From NCBI GenBank assembly GCA_039707465.1, contig CM077643.1:48020605-48084604 (forward strand): a stretch of 64,000 nt of DNA, given 5' to 3'. A model generated the notes under the pieces. That model searched no databases and was not told where the DNA came from. It was given only the letters and a program-made list of their open reading frames with translations. A program made the translations under genes and the position numbers. Positions 11,204 through 22,565 of this stretch are shown here, piece after piece. Position 1 is the first letter of the stretch. Each line of letters starts with the position of its first letter. The stretch comes from Rhabdophis nuchalis (taxonomy: Eukaryota > Chordata > Lepidosauria > Squamata > Natricidae).

Positions 11204-11640
11204 CCAATCAAGTTCCGTTCTCCCCCTTCTCCTTATTTTCGTCGCAGCTTCCGGCCCCGCCGGGCTTCCACCAATCCAGCCATCCAGGGCTTCCCATCCG
11301 GATGCTTAGGGGGAAAAAAACTTGCTTGTTTCCAATCAGAGGCAAAGGAACGAAGGGAGGGACCGATGGAAGCTTTGACTTCACTCCCTTTTAAAGTCCG
11401 GGCTTCCAGCAAGGCCGGGCTTGCTCTACGATTTGAGCCAATAAGAAGTCGCTTCCCCTTTTCGCTCTCTCTTTAAAAAAAAAAAAAAAAAGCCTGCCCG
11501 TTCGCCCAATCGTCTCCTCAGAGAAGCTCTTCCGCAGTCCAATGAAAGGCGGGAGGCTCGCGAAGAGCCCAATGAGGGAGGGGCAAGCCCCCCTCCAGCG
11601 TCAAGCGTGCGGAGGGGGGCGCGCGAGGGGAGGAGCCAAT
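11204..11640 (+). promoter_or_regulatory. ARID4A: Array of eight co-oriented CCAAT boxes (NF-Y sites)
   Basis: CCAAT occurs at 11,204, 11,271, 11,332, 11,438, 11,506, 11,539, 11,569 and 11,636, all on the + strand. The gaps are 67, 61, 106, 68, 33, 30 and 67 bp, close to multiples of about 33 bp. NF-Y binds CCAAT, and 31-33-bp spacing is known from cell-cycle promoters. The array lies directly upstream of the probable first exon. Confidence 0.8.
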
Positions 11641-11699
11641 GAGAGGCCGCGCAGCGCCCCTACAGCTCAACAGCTTGTTATTTGGGTGGTGAGAGAGCA

Positions 11700-11986
11700 G
11701 CGCTGGGCTGAAAAGAGTGACACTCGGTCCGTCAGTGAGTGGGAGCCGCCGAGCCCGGGCTGGCCGAGGGGGCGGAGAAGAAGAGAAGGCGGAGCAAGGC
11801 GGGACAGCCCCTATTGCTGCCGCCGCTGCTGCTGTCGTCGTTGTCGCCCTCCTCCTCCTCCTCCTCCTCCTCTTTGGCCGCTGCTGTCGCGGCTTGTTCC
11901 TGGTGGGGGTCGGACGGTGCTTTCGGCTGGGCTGCCCGCGCTCTACGCCGGGCGAGGAGACCTGCCGCCGTGGACTGCACTCGGCA
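11700..11986 (+). other. ARID4A: ARID4A exon 1, non-coding (5' end approximate)
   Basis: This is the GC-rich leader just downstream of the CCAAT array. It ends at a GTGAGT donor (11,987). It carries GCY and TCC trinucleotide repeats (about 11,815-11,895). It contains no ATG that I can see, so translation starts in exon 2. The start site is inferred from promoter position only. Confidence 0.6.
11848..11873 (+). repeat. (TCC)n trinucleotide repeat in the 5' UTR
   Basis: About eight perfect TCC units follow GCY/GTC triplets, on the transcribed strand of ARID4A exon 1. Such leaders can be length-polymorphic. Confidence 0.85.
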
Positions 11987-13601
11987 GTGAGTTTGAGAGG
12001 GGCTTGCAAGCGGGTGCCGGGAGGGGTGGGGGGAGGGGAGGGGACTGGGAGTGAAGCCGTGGAGTTGAGAGGGGGGCCGGGCCGGGAACCGTCCTCAGTC
12101 CGGGGGCGGCCAAGGAGACGGACTCGCAATTACTCGGGGAAAAGGAAGGGAAGGTCGGGATGCAATTCCTCTTCCTCGCCTTGGAAGGTTGACTGAGGAC
12201 GGGGGAGGGGAGCTCGGGGGGGGGGGTTGAACCGCGAGGGAGGGGTGGTGAAATGTGGGGGGGCGAGGGAGGCGTGATGTATGCTTTTGCCCTTTTTGGG
12301 AATAAACTAGTCCGGTCTTTCTCTTTCCTCACTTAGAAGATGGTCCGGGTGGGATGTTGCTTCTCTCGGCTGCCTCCTCCCCGGACCTCATACCCAGGCT
12401 GGCCTCGCTTGGTTGTGGGGGCTGCATTTGGCTTTCTTCGCAGGTTTCCTTCCCCTCCACCTTCAGTCCTGCCCTGTTAGCCTTCCTCTTCTGTCTCAGT
12501 TTTACGCCCCTACTTAGCCCTCCTTCCACTCCTTCCTCTTTCACTCGGGCCCTCTTCCCAACCCCACCATTTACAGTTAGAAAGTGGGACGGGTGGCTTC
12601 CATGAGTTGTTTTTTTGGGGGGGGCAGGAGAGGCCTCTAGGGCGAACTGAAGGAGTTGTTTCTTGGGATCCTGTTGTACAGGATGCTGAGTTTTTGTGGT
12701 TCGAGGAAGAGACTGGGGGTTTGTGGGATGGAGGGGACATTTCCTTCTGTGGTGAGAACAGAATAAAGTAAAAACAAATGTACTGTAATGGAGGAAGAGA
12801 TATACTTTTGGAAAATGGGTGAAATTTATGTTTTATAGGAAAGAGCCCACACCACTAGACAACACCATATGGGGAAATGGTGGGGAAGGCCTTGAATCAT
12901 TTGAGGGAGGCTGCTGCTACCAGAAAGGAATGAGAGACTTTTTAAAGTGCTTAAATTATTATCACACGTTGAGAGGAGGCAGCACTTTGAGAGAGAGCTG
13001 CAGTCCCATGTAAATGTGATGATAACTCCCACTCCATATATACTTTTGACTAAATATGATTAAAAATAGTTTGAAAGTCTACCTGTATAGTAGACTGACC
13101 TGTGACCTTAATCTTTATTTGCATAGCTAATATCTTGGTTTCAGATTCAGACATGGACAATGACAGGTGCAATAGGTGTACTTTTTCATCTGCTACCTGA
13201 AAAATCTCTCCCGTATTATTTATATTTTGCATGTATATGGAGTTCCTTTATTTTTCTAACAGGTTGCAAAGAAAGAGGGAGCAACAGTGATGACTGATAC
13301 AAAGGAAGTGGAGATGAGCAAGAGGAAACTAAGGCTGAATGTAGTACCATCCATTCCTCTTCTAACAGAACTGAAAAAGACCTACGTAATTCTTTACAGC
13401 CCTTTTTTCTTATTTTTCAGATGCAAGCTATGCTGACATGAACATTATAGACTTTTACAGATTGCTGTTTATAGCACCAAAAGTCAGTGTTTTTAATGAC
13501 TGACTACAGTTTTCCTAGGTGATTCTCTTATTCAGAGGTCATTGATATTTCTTTAAAGTTGATGAAGCTCATAACAGTAATCTTTTCCCCTTTGCTTCCA
13601 G
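11987..13601 (+). other. ARID4A intron 1
   Basis: The GC-rich first half continues the CpG island. The second half is AT-rich. No repeat or coding exon is supported. Confidence 0.6.
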
Positions 13602-13669
13602 ATTTTCTTCAACTGTGGTACACAAAACGCTTTGAGCTGGAATCCCTCAAATAACCTTCAAATATGAAG
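13602..13669 (+). CDS. ARID4A: ARID4A exon 2: leader end and start codon (CDS 13,664-13,669)
   Basis: The acceptor is TTTGCTTCCAG and the donor GTAAATT. Most of the exon is 5' UTR. Coding begins with ATGAAG at 13,664 (Met-Lys), and the next exon supplies Ala-Ala-Asp-Glu, giving the conserved [15 protein letters not shown] start. Only two codons are in this exon, so an ORF scan cannot find the start. It is chosen because it reproduces the conserved N-terminus. Confidence 0.92.
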
Positions 13670-16532
13670 GTAAATTTCCATGTCAGTTTTGGAGTATGGG
13701 AAAGCTTTCCATGTCTTACCTGTTCCTCTTTATTTGCTACTTGAGGTTGTAATATTTTGCTTACTTTAAAACAAAAACATAAAAAGGATGCCATTGTATT
13801 CCGTACACATCCTGAGTTACTGTGGCAACACTGAGCTGTCAAAACTTGCAAAATCAGGTAGTAGACTCTTTCATATTTGACATCAGAGTCTTTTCTCTGA
13901 AGTTTGTTTTCAGAAATTAGTAGAAAAGTTGTACCTGGGAAAATGGGTGCTAAAACCTGGAGGACAAAACCTTCATTCCCCTTGTAAGATAAAAAATAAA
14001 GGAAATGCCCCCACTTGACTAAAGCAGTTAGAATTTAAGAATGCAGAAACATGTTGGACTTTGGTTCATTGCACTTGTTTTTCTGTATTTCTGTATTCAT
14101 CTTTGAAGTGTACAAATTTTGCTGTATTTACAAATTACACATTTAGTAATAAAATCAGTAGCAAGGCTGAACTTTTTATCATTTATTAAGTTTGTGTAGC
14201 TGTCTGTCTCACTCTCTTACAATATTAAAATTGTGTTTTCATTGATTCAATACAAAATACAAAAATAACCAAAAAAACAACAACAAAAACTATTTTAAAA
14301 AATGAAAACTTTTTTTAAAAAAAAAGAGTAGTCACCAAGAGAACACAGTTAATTTCACTAAGATTACAGTCAGTTTGCAGGCTCTACACCATATTTATGT
14401 GATCCACAGGCAAAATTACAAAGCCATGTCTTCAGTTCTTTCCAGAATGCCAAATAATGTCAAAGTCAATCTGCTATAGATTATTTGCTTATAGAAGTAG
14501 GAAAATAATTTCTACAGTATGTTGAAAATATACTTTTCATGTTGGGTTGGAGAGAGAAGTAAGACTCAGTTTTTGCTCATAATTGACAAATTCTTTGTTT
14601 TTTCTGATGTTATTTGTCTATGTTGAGTTATATAGGTGTGGAGTTGATATAATTCAACATATACAGTTGAAGAAGACAGATGTATAGGTTTTCTTAAAGT
14701 GAAAATAGTATTCAGTGTTTAAGATTTCTGGCAGAACATTTGTTAGTGTGATATAAAAGTTACTATGTTGTTTTTTTTAACAGTATGCCATTCATTCCTT
14801 AGACATGTTTTAATGACTTCCATCCGGGCTGTAGGATCAAGACTGCAGTCCACTGCAAATTTACATAGTCTTAAAAAGTGGGGATTTCTTTTTTATGAGT
14901 TACTATACTAGCATCTTTAACATTACTTTATTACAAATTATGACATAGGTAGTACTGTGTGCTTCATTTGGGAGATATAAACTTATGTTTTTTAAAAGAA
15001 AATGTAGGCCTTTTGATGTGCTCTGTTAGTTATGATAAAACTGGAGTAACAGTCCTGAAATCTGAGGTATATCTAAACTCTTCTGTCGGTTTGGCCTTGT
15101 TTTTATTGATCTTTCTACTTTTTCTTCAGGCAGCAGATGAGCCTGCCTACCTAACAGTGGGAACTGATGTCAGTGCCAAATATCGGGGTGCATTCTGTGA
15201 GGCAAAAATTAAGACAGTGAAAAGACTAGTGAAAGTTAAGGTAAGAAGAAATGCTAATGAGTTTAAAGACCATTAAGGAACATTCTAATCTTCCTTGTGC
15301 AAATTCTGGCAATAAATTTATCTAGATCTGTTTTGTCTAGTTTAACTGCCAATAGATTTTCATGGCAGCCATGTTTTCACAGTATAATTTTCTCTGAGAA
15401 ACTATTAACTGAAGATACAAAGAATATGCCCTCCTGATAATTATTGACCTAAGGAAGACCCTCCATGCAGATACAGGTTTACCAAGATACAGGATAGCCC
15501 ATTACATTTCTGTTGCATGAATTGTCACTTCCGTCTGATACCTCAGTTGATAAGTTGCATGTACAAAACTTGAGTATTGAATTTCCCCCTAAAGCTTTTC
15601 CTGACTGAATTAGACTGAAGCTGACTATTGATATTTAATATTAATTTGTTTGTTACAAAGAATTAGAAAACTTTGTAAAACTAAAGTTAGCTTGAAGTTA
15701 CAAATGTATTTCCCTATGTATTATAAATTTACAAACGTGTGGATTCAGTATTCCTAGTTCGTTAATGTGTATAATTGATGCCATGTGAAATTTTTCTCAA
15801 AATAAAGAATGAAAGACCCAGTTGTTTTACTTGTTCAGTCATTTCATAGGAAAGAATATCTGAATTAATAGCCCACTTGTATTAAATATGAGATTTTTAA
15901 TGAAGGTCTGCTAAAGTGTCACCTGATTTAGATTAATTGTAGATTAAAATTTTATGCTTATATTCCTTTAAGTCAGCCTCATTGAATTCACTAATGTTAC
16001 TTTTGATACAAGTTTATAGTTTGTTCTGTTAGTTTGGCAAACAATTTGTGGAATATAGATGAACTTGACAAATTGTGGTTAAGAATGCAACATGGTTTCT
16101 CACTTATTTGATAGGCATTCTGATGAGTGCTTTTTCACTTATTTGATAGTTTGGCAAACTATTAAATACAATCTACTCAAGCTCCAATGATACATTAAAG
16201 TTTATTTTGTACAAAGGTTGGTATACACTGTAAGTCACTCTTATTTGTAAGGAAATTGTAAGTTGTAAAGCTGGAGAGTGTCTGTTTTTTCTCTTTTCGT
16301 GGTAAATTGCATTTCTTAATTAGACCTATGTACTTGAAATCTCCTGTTGAAAAAGATGAAATTATTTTCACTAACTTTAGCCTGCAGTGATGGTCATTTC
16401 CCCTTTCTTCATTGGGAATGTCCTGTGACCAGATTTCTATTTTAGACTTGATTTCAGCAAGTTTAAATTAGGCACATAATTTTTAAATATTGTACAAATA
16501 TAATTCTTTGAAATTTCTTTCAAAATATTTAG
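13670..16532 (+). other. ARID4A introns 2 and 3 (exon 3 lies between)
   Basis: These are AT-rich introns with no recognised repeat or RNA gene. Only a short A-rich patch near 14,230-14,330 stands out. Confidence 0.55.
15130..15240 (+). CDS. ARID4A: ARID4A exon 3: Tudor domain, first part
   Basis: There are 37 codons, phase 0 at both ends, residues 3-39. The acceptor is TTTCTTCAG and the donor GTAAGA. It encodes [20 protein letters not shown] and continues into [15 protein letters not shown]. This is the first half of the N-terminal (hybrid) Tudor domain, which contributes to nucleic-acid and chromatin binding. Confidence 0.96.
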
Positions 16533-16598
16533 GTGATCTTAAAGCAAGATAATTCAACACAATTGGTACAAGATGATCAGGTGAAAGGACCTTTGAAG
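16533..16598 (+). CDS. ARID4A: ARID4A exon 4: Tudor domain
   Basis: There are 22 codons in phase 0 (residues 40-61): VILKQDNSTQLVQDDQVKGP then LK. The acceptor is AAATATTTAG and the donor GTATGT. It continues the Tudor domain. Confidence 0.94.
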
Positions 16599-17439
16599 GT
16601 ATGTGAATAACATCTTTCTTCACTTTTACTGATAAGATTTTAAAAATTATATACGGTGACTGAAAAAAAATATGTAGTTACTGATATGGTATTGGGTCCA
16701 AGAAACATGCATGTGTTTTTCATTCAGAGGTTATAAAAGAGTATCACTAACTATTTTAGTAACAGGAAAGAAATTACCAATAAAAATTACCGATATTAAA
16801 AATATTAGAATTTATTTAGCTGCACATATTCATGAAACAATTTCATTCAGGAGACAGTTAATCTCTAAATTAAATAGTATAGCTTCAGTTCTGATAGTAC
16901 ATTTATACTTCACAGCTGAATTGAAATCAAAAGTTTTCAATTTAGCTAACATTCTTTGGACTGAGGATTTGGAGTGTTATTTTTCAATGCTGTTGCTTTC
17001 TACTGATCTAATTTTACTACTGAGAATCAATTTGAAAGTGCTATGAGAAAATAAGCTAATATATGGAATTAACTCACTGGACTGATACTTCAAGTGGTAG
17101 ACGCAAGATTAATTTGCCAATACTGCTTCTACTGATACATGAAAGATGATAACATAATAGAGAGGGTAGGATGATTGAACCTATACATTAATAAATTTGA
17201 TAATAACCTAGATGTGTTGTCCAGAATATATCAGTTCTTTAGCCTTGACTAAATGGGAAGAGATAAGGACAGACACTGATGGACAATATTGATGCAGCTT
17301 TCTTTACTATTTTAAGCCATGTGGAATTCTGCCAAATTGAAAAGTATGTTAAGTGTGACTCCCAAATTTTAATCTAAGAAAATTGTCATCATAGGTTTGG
17401 GCGGCACTTGTGAGTGTTGAGGCAGAAGCCACCCACTAT

Positions 17440-17905
17440 TTCAGTATATTCCTTGTCAGTTGTAAAGCTGTTTGCTGTACCTGTTGCCTTTAGTTAGGTT
17501 TTCTTTATATTTAATCTTAGTGCCATTTGTTTCACTGTGTTTAACTCCCATTACTAAAGCTTTCAGATCATTTGCATTTTCAGCAATCAAATCAGTGTTA
17601 TTAACATAGCACAGGTTATTTATGTTTCTTTCTCCAAGTTTTAAAATTATGTCCATATTTTAAAAATCTAGCTTTTTTTGATATATTTGCAGTATATTTG
17701 TTGAATAAATAAGGGGAAAGCATGCAGCTTTGTTTCACTTCTTTGCTAACCTGGATCCCGTCTGTTTTTCCATGTTCTGTTTGGCTGTGCTTCCTGTCCT
17801 GTATAAAGTTTTCACATGAAGAAAATAGTGTTCTAGAATTCCCACTTTGCTACTGAAATACTTTAATGATGTAAATAAAGAAATCTGCAATAGTACATTA
17901 AATAT
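17440..17905 (-). mobile_element. Degraded RTE-BovB LINE fragment
   Basis: Minus-strand translation from 17,656 gives ERNINNLCYVNNTDLIAENA followed by NDLKALVMGVK. This is the BovB reverse-transcriptase block around the YADD box, here decayed to YVNN. An upstream piece (about 17,735-17,905) resembles the preceding RT segment in another frame. BovB is abundant in squamates. It ends about 20 bp from the exon 5 acceptor. Confidence 0.75.
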
Positions 17906-17922
17906 AAACATCATCATTTTAG

Positions 17923-18013
17923 GCTGGTGCAGTTGTTGAAACCAAGATGCCTGATGGAACCTTTCAAGAAGCTATCATCAGTAAATTGACAGATGCCAGC
18001 TGGTATACCGTGG
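17923..18013 (+). CDS. ARID4A: ARID4A exon 5: Tudor domain
   Basis: 91 nt encode residues 62-91 ([20 protein letters not shown] then [10 protein letters not shown]), with one base carried on. The acceptor is CATCATTTTAG and the donor GTAAGT. A degraded BovB LINE piece ends within a few tens of bases of this acceptor. Confidence 0.95.
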
Positions 18014-19164
18014 GTAAGTATTATTTTAGTTTATTTTTTATTACTAAAGTAATTTTCTTGCACTGAGATATATTTGAATTCCTTTTCATATTGCACATCT
18101 TATTTTCTCATGAGCAATTGCCTACTTTTTACGCTTTTGCTCAGAGACATTCTCTGTGAAATGAAAATGGTCAAATATGGGGCAGTAGTATATTTGACAA
18201 AGAGGACTTTGGGTTTGTTTAAAGCATTTAATTTCAGGAGAATAAGTGGTGCTATCCAAACATGCTTTGGACAAAAGAGGCAAGGCTCAAATCTTTCATT
18301 AAATTTGAGAGCTCCAGATCAGTTACATTTTCAGTAATTGAAAGATAAGAATGTAAAACATCTATTTTTACTGGTGGTCATGTAATGTTGAAGAAAAATA
18401 TGAAGTACTCTATTTTTGGGAGACCTTTTTCTGGGAATGAACTGGTGGTTTTCTGGAATAATTCTGTATTGGGAATAATCTGAAGGGGAATAGTATGATA
18501 GTTTTATGTGTCTACTGTTAATATTGCATTAAACTCCATATATTACCATATACATTAAAATTACTTTCTGAATCTAATAAAACTATTATCATTTAAAACA
18601 TATTTAATATACACAAAATATTTATAATGGACACAGTGATTCTATCATTAAATTCTTCTACCTTTCTAAATGCGAAAAGAGTTCTTGTGCTGTCATTAGG
18701 CCATTTGTAAATAAAGTTTTAGCAGCATATAAAAGTTGAAAACATAAAGCGACAGTTTCAATATTTTTCCATGCAAAAGTACTGCCTCCCAGAAATTATT
18801 TCAGAAGCTTACATTTATTGTAATTAATAAAATTATGGAAATCAGCATTGTACAGGTATTTACATTTAAAACTTTCTTGATATTTTTAATAATATAAGGA
18901 ATAGAACAATCACTGAGTCACAAACATTATCATGCAGATTTTATTTGGAGAAAATTCACAATCCAATATTTTCTATTAATAGTTCTATCTTAGGCATGTT
19001 TCCAAGTTGTTTTTGTTATCTCACTGAAAAAAATATATTCTGAATTTAATATATACCCCCTCTTTGCAAAAATAGAAATAAGATTAAAATTAATCTGAGA
19101 TTATTAATGTGTCTTCAGTGATTCTAGCAGGAACTTCCCATTTTAACAGCACAGTACTTTGACC

Positions 19165-19183
19165 GGGGGGGGGGGGGGGGGGG
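19165..19183 (+). repeat. Poly-G run (19 G)
   Basis: Nineteen consecutive G residues are followed by CACACAC, on the sense strand of the ARID4A intron. The run can form a G-quadruplex and is prone to sequencing-length error. Confidence 0.95.
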
Positions 19184-20608
19184 CACACACTGATTTGCTT
19201 TCAAGTAGATTTTCCCCCCCCTAGATAGTATAATCAATAGACAGAGAAAGTTGGCATTTTAGTAGGAAACACTGTGTTAAATGAGCAGTGATATGGCTGA
19301 TTGTTAGACAGCTTTAATTGTATGGGACCATTGCTGAATGTAGACCATTTTATAGGCAAATAGCATGACAAAAACTTTTAAGAGTTTTTGATTAGCTTTC
19401 AAGTTAAATGCTGCTTTTGTTCTATACCCATGTAACTATCAGTCAGCAGCTTGTAAAACAGTTTCCCTATTCTATGAACACTTCATCTGTAATTTTCATC
19501 TTTCACTTCATTTTCTACATACTTAGTACATTTTGCATTTTAACTGATATTGATTCCTGGAAAAATACAACAAATATTCTAAAGCTGTTTAATGCAAGTG
19601 TCATGGATGGCACTATGGAGGTACTCATATTTAGCCTTTTTGATTGTACAAGTAAAAATTAAAATTGGCTTTTTGGTGAAAACTTGAATTTGTAAAATTT
19701 TGTGTGTGGTAGCACTGAGCCCCCACTTGATTCTGGTTTGTCATATTTGTAATGATAGTTGCTCTTTACATCCCTGTAGCAAAATGCTATATATCTTTTT
19801 TGCTCAAGGGAGCGGTAATTGAAGTTGCTCACAGCCAATCGGTAGAATTTTGCTACTAAGCCAATGAGCCCAGAGGGTGGGAGGCAGGCAAGGGATATGT
19901 TGTAATTTGTTCATTCAATCAAGCAACATACTGAAGGCCAGCAATAAACTAGTGGGTAGTATGTCATGCTTAAAGCTATGTCTCTTCACCTTTTTCTGCT
20001 AATTTCTACATGCTTCTTTTTTCATTTCTCCTTTTATTATTACTGTATTTATCATCCTCTTCTTCACTTGCACTATTTCTTCTTTCTTCTAGTCTACTCT
20101 CATCTTTCTTTCACTTCGCTGTAAAACTTCTCATAGCAGATATTGTTACAGGGATTTAAGAGACTAATTAAAAAGATGTATAAAGAATCCTGTTTAGAGA
20201 TAAGCCTCTCTGAGCTCTGTAGAATTTACTCCATGGATTATGTACATGGAGTTGTATTTTGAGGCAAGGAGAATAGATTATATGAAGATAGAAATTTTGT
20301 CTGTGAATATAGGTGCATAAAAATGATGTGGATCAGTACATTCATGTCCATTATTGGATGCAGCTTTACATTTGAACTTCACAATATTACCAGAAAACCT
20401 CCATGTGAAGAGTTGAACATTTGTCTTCCAATAATGACATGGTTTTCTTGGATTACATAATTATATATGTTTAGTATATATGTATAGTGTTTACTATTAT
20501 TTTAGCATATATGGAATTGCAACTCTGAAAAGATGACAAAATTGACAAAAGCATGAACTTGTATTTGCCAAACAGAATAATTTTCTGTGTGTGATATTTT
20601 ACAACCTT

Positions 20609-20665
20609 TTTTATTTTATTAAATTTCTATCCCGCACCTTCTCCTGTATAAGGACCCATATGGTG
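20609..20665 (-). mobile_element. L2-type LINE 3'-end fragment
   Basis: 'tttattaaatttctatcccg' followed by 'ccttctcctgtataaggacc' matches the 3' end of the minus-strand L2-type copies, heavily 5' truncated. Confidence 0.55.
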
Positions 20666-21073
20666 CTGATTGCAATACTGTAATTCTAATCAGAATACAG
20701 CCTTAATTGCATTTGTAGGAAATTGTTTTTTTGCCACAGAAACATGGATTCGGAGAGGTTGGTGTCTTACCTCACAGTATTAGGCTATCTCTGGTAAATG
20801 GCATCTTGGTTTATGAGATGAGTAGATAATTGTTCAGTGTCCAATCTAAGCTTGCAACCTATTATACTTCACAGCATTTCTTCAAAGGTGAAATAAACTT
20901 GAGATCTGCCTGGAGCTTTCTGTAGGGTCATGACTAAAGTCTTTAATAATGAGAGCTGGGCAAGTATTGAATAGAGAGGTTCTTCATCTCTCTTTAGGCA
21001 CAAAGAACTTTTCTTCCTATCAATAAAGCAGCCACATATTTTACAAGCTAGCATAGTTATTTCAGAACCTATT

Positions 21074-21323
21074 ACAGTGGTACCTCGGTACTCATCATTA
21101 ATTGGTTCCGGGAGGTACAGTGAATACCAAAAATGATGAGTACCAGACAATTTTTCCCCATCAGGAATAATGTAGTGAGTCACAAGGCAATTGACCTTGA
21201 CAAGTTCTAGCTGTTTGTTGAGTATCAAACAAATGAGTATTGGGACAAAATTTTCACCCCAAAATGAACTGAGTACCAAATCTGATGAGTTTTAAAGCAG
21301 TTAAGTACCAAAGTATCATTGTA
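21074..21323. mobile_element. MITE with ACAGTGGTACCTCGGTACTC end
   Basis: The left end is ACAGTGGTACCTCGGTACTC, and the right end 'aagtaccaaagtatcattgta' is its diverged inverse. Internal 'gatgagtacc' and 'gagtaccaaat' units repeat the same motif. It is non-coding. The family is known to me only as a recurrent reptile repeat. Confidence 0.65.
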
Positions 21324-22429
21324 ATGCTGACTCCTAGTGTGTGCATGCACAGTTACTTGTATTGTTGACAATCCCAAGAGTACTGTTTTCTGTACATATG
21401 CACATTTATAGTTGGGAACAGCTTTTGAAGTAGCCACGTGAGCCTTGCAAAAGATGTAATAACTATTTAAAAGTAGGTGCATTTTGCTCATGCATATTAT
21501 GAGACATCTTTTAAAATGTTTTGCATGGCTCAATTAATAAAAATGTAATAGCTGGAAAGAAAAGGATCAGTTGTTACTAATTCTTCTCTATCTTTTATTC
21601 TCCATTGCTTCACACTTTATTTTTATTTTGAATGCTTATTTACCGGTATTTACTTACTTAGTTTCTTACTGACTAGGCTGCCCAGCTCAAACTGTGACTC
21701 TGGACAGCATACAGTAAATTCAGACAATTTAAGCTACCATGTGTCTGGATAAATTTGTGCAGTAATTGTGAAATATCAACCACATTATTAAACATACATA
21801 TTTTAATTTAAATATATTTATTGCTAAGAAACTACAAATGTTTGTATGGACACTGTAATATTGTAAGATAACAAAATAGGAGTACACTGGTCACGTAGTT
21901 CTGGTTTCTGGTATCCTTGTTTTAATAGTTTCTTGATCGTACATTCTTGAAAAAGGGCATGTTCAGGATGACTTTAATTAAGGAGATTTAAAACAGGAAG
22001 GAATATTTAGCTGAAAGAATAAGTAGAATTTGATGTATTTTAGAAAACATTCGTTTCCACTTTTCCCAGTGTGTTTATGCCTGCTTATTGGAAGGTGTTA
22101 CTATGTAACTGATGGATTTATGGCCAATGGCTTAAACTAGAAGGTGGCAATAAAAGGAAGGCTCTATGGAACTAGTTATAAATATATTAATCCCCTTTAG
22201 ATTTTTGAGTTCCAGTATATCTTTGACACTGAATATTAGCAATGCTTCCTGTGGGTCATATGTATGTTAAAGGAGGGTTTGTGGAAAAAATATATATCCT
22301 TAAAGCTTGGTATTTGTGCCATTTATTTCATAAAGTCATCTAATTTACGATACGCCTGTATGAAAGAATAATTGTCCTTGCTCCCATTCCCAAAAGTTCA
22401 GACAACTCAGCTGTTTAATGTGCCTTTTA

Positions 22430-22565
22430 GTTAGTTATTTATGTACATTTATTGTTTTAATTTTGTATTTTGCCTTTTTAACCGTTTTTAATTCCCTGTG
22501 CCCCGCCTCGAGTCCCTTCGGGGAGAGAGAGGCGGGTTATAAATATAAAATTCATTCAATTCATT
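22430..22565 (+). mobile_element. L2-type LINE 3' end with (ATTC)n tail
   Basis: 'tgccccgcctcgagtccctt' and 'agaggcgggttataaatata', followed by ATTC repeats, match the complement of the 3' ends at 7318 and 34,190. It is plus-oriented and truncated to the last 130 bp. Confidence 0.7.

Larger units (their letters stand above)
10450..12300. promoter_or_regulatory. ARID4A: CpG-island promoter region of ARID4A
   Basis: Base composition changes sharply from AT-rich to GC- and CpG-rich near 10,450 and returns to AT-rich after about 12,300-12,700. The block ends in the ARID4A first exon and its donor at 11,987. It contains many CCAAT boxes, an NRF1-like site, a YY1-like site and GC boxes, and no clear TATA box. 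In human the same interval gives rise to a divergent antisense RNA towards PSMA3; whether that exists here cannot be seen. Confidence 0.8.

Noticed and set aside
11518..12332. Several overlapping open frames on both strands of the CpG island
   Set aside because: GC-rich sequence is poor in stop codons. The frames contradict each other and match no known protein.
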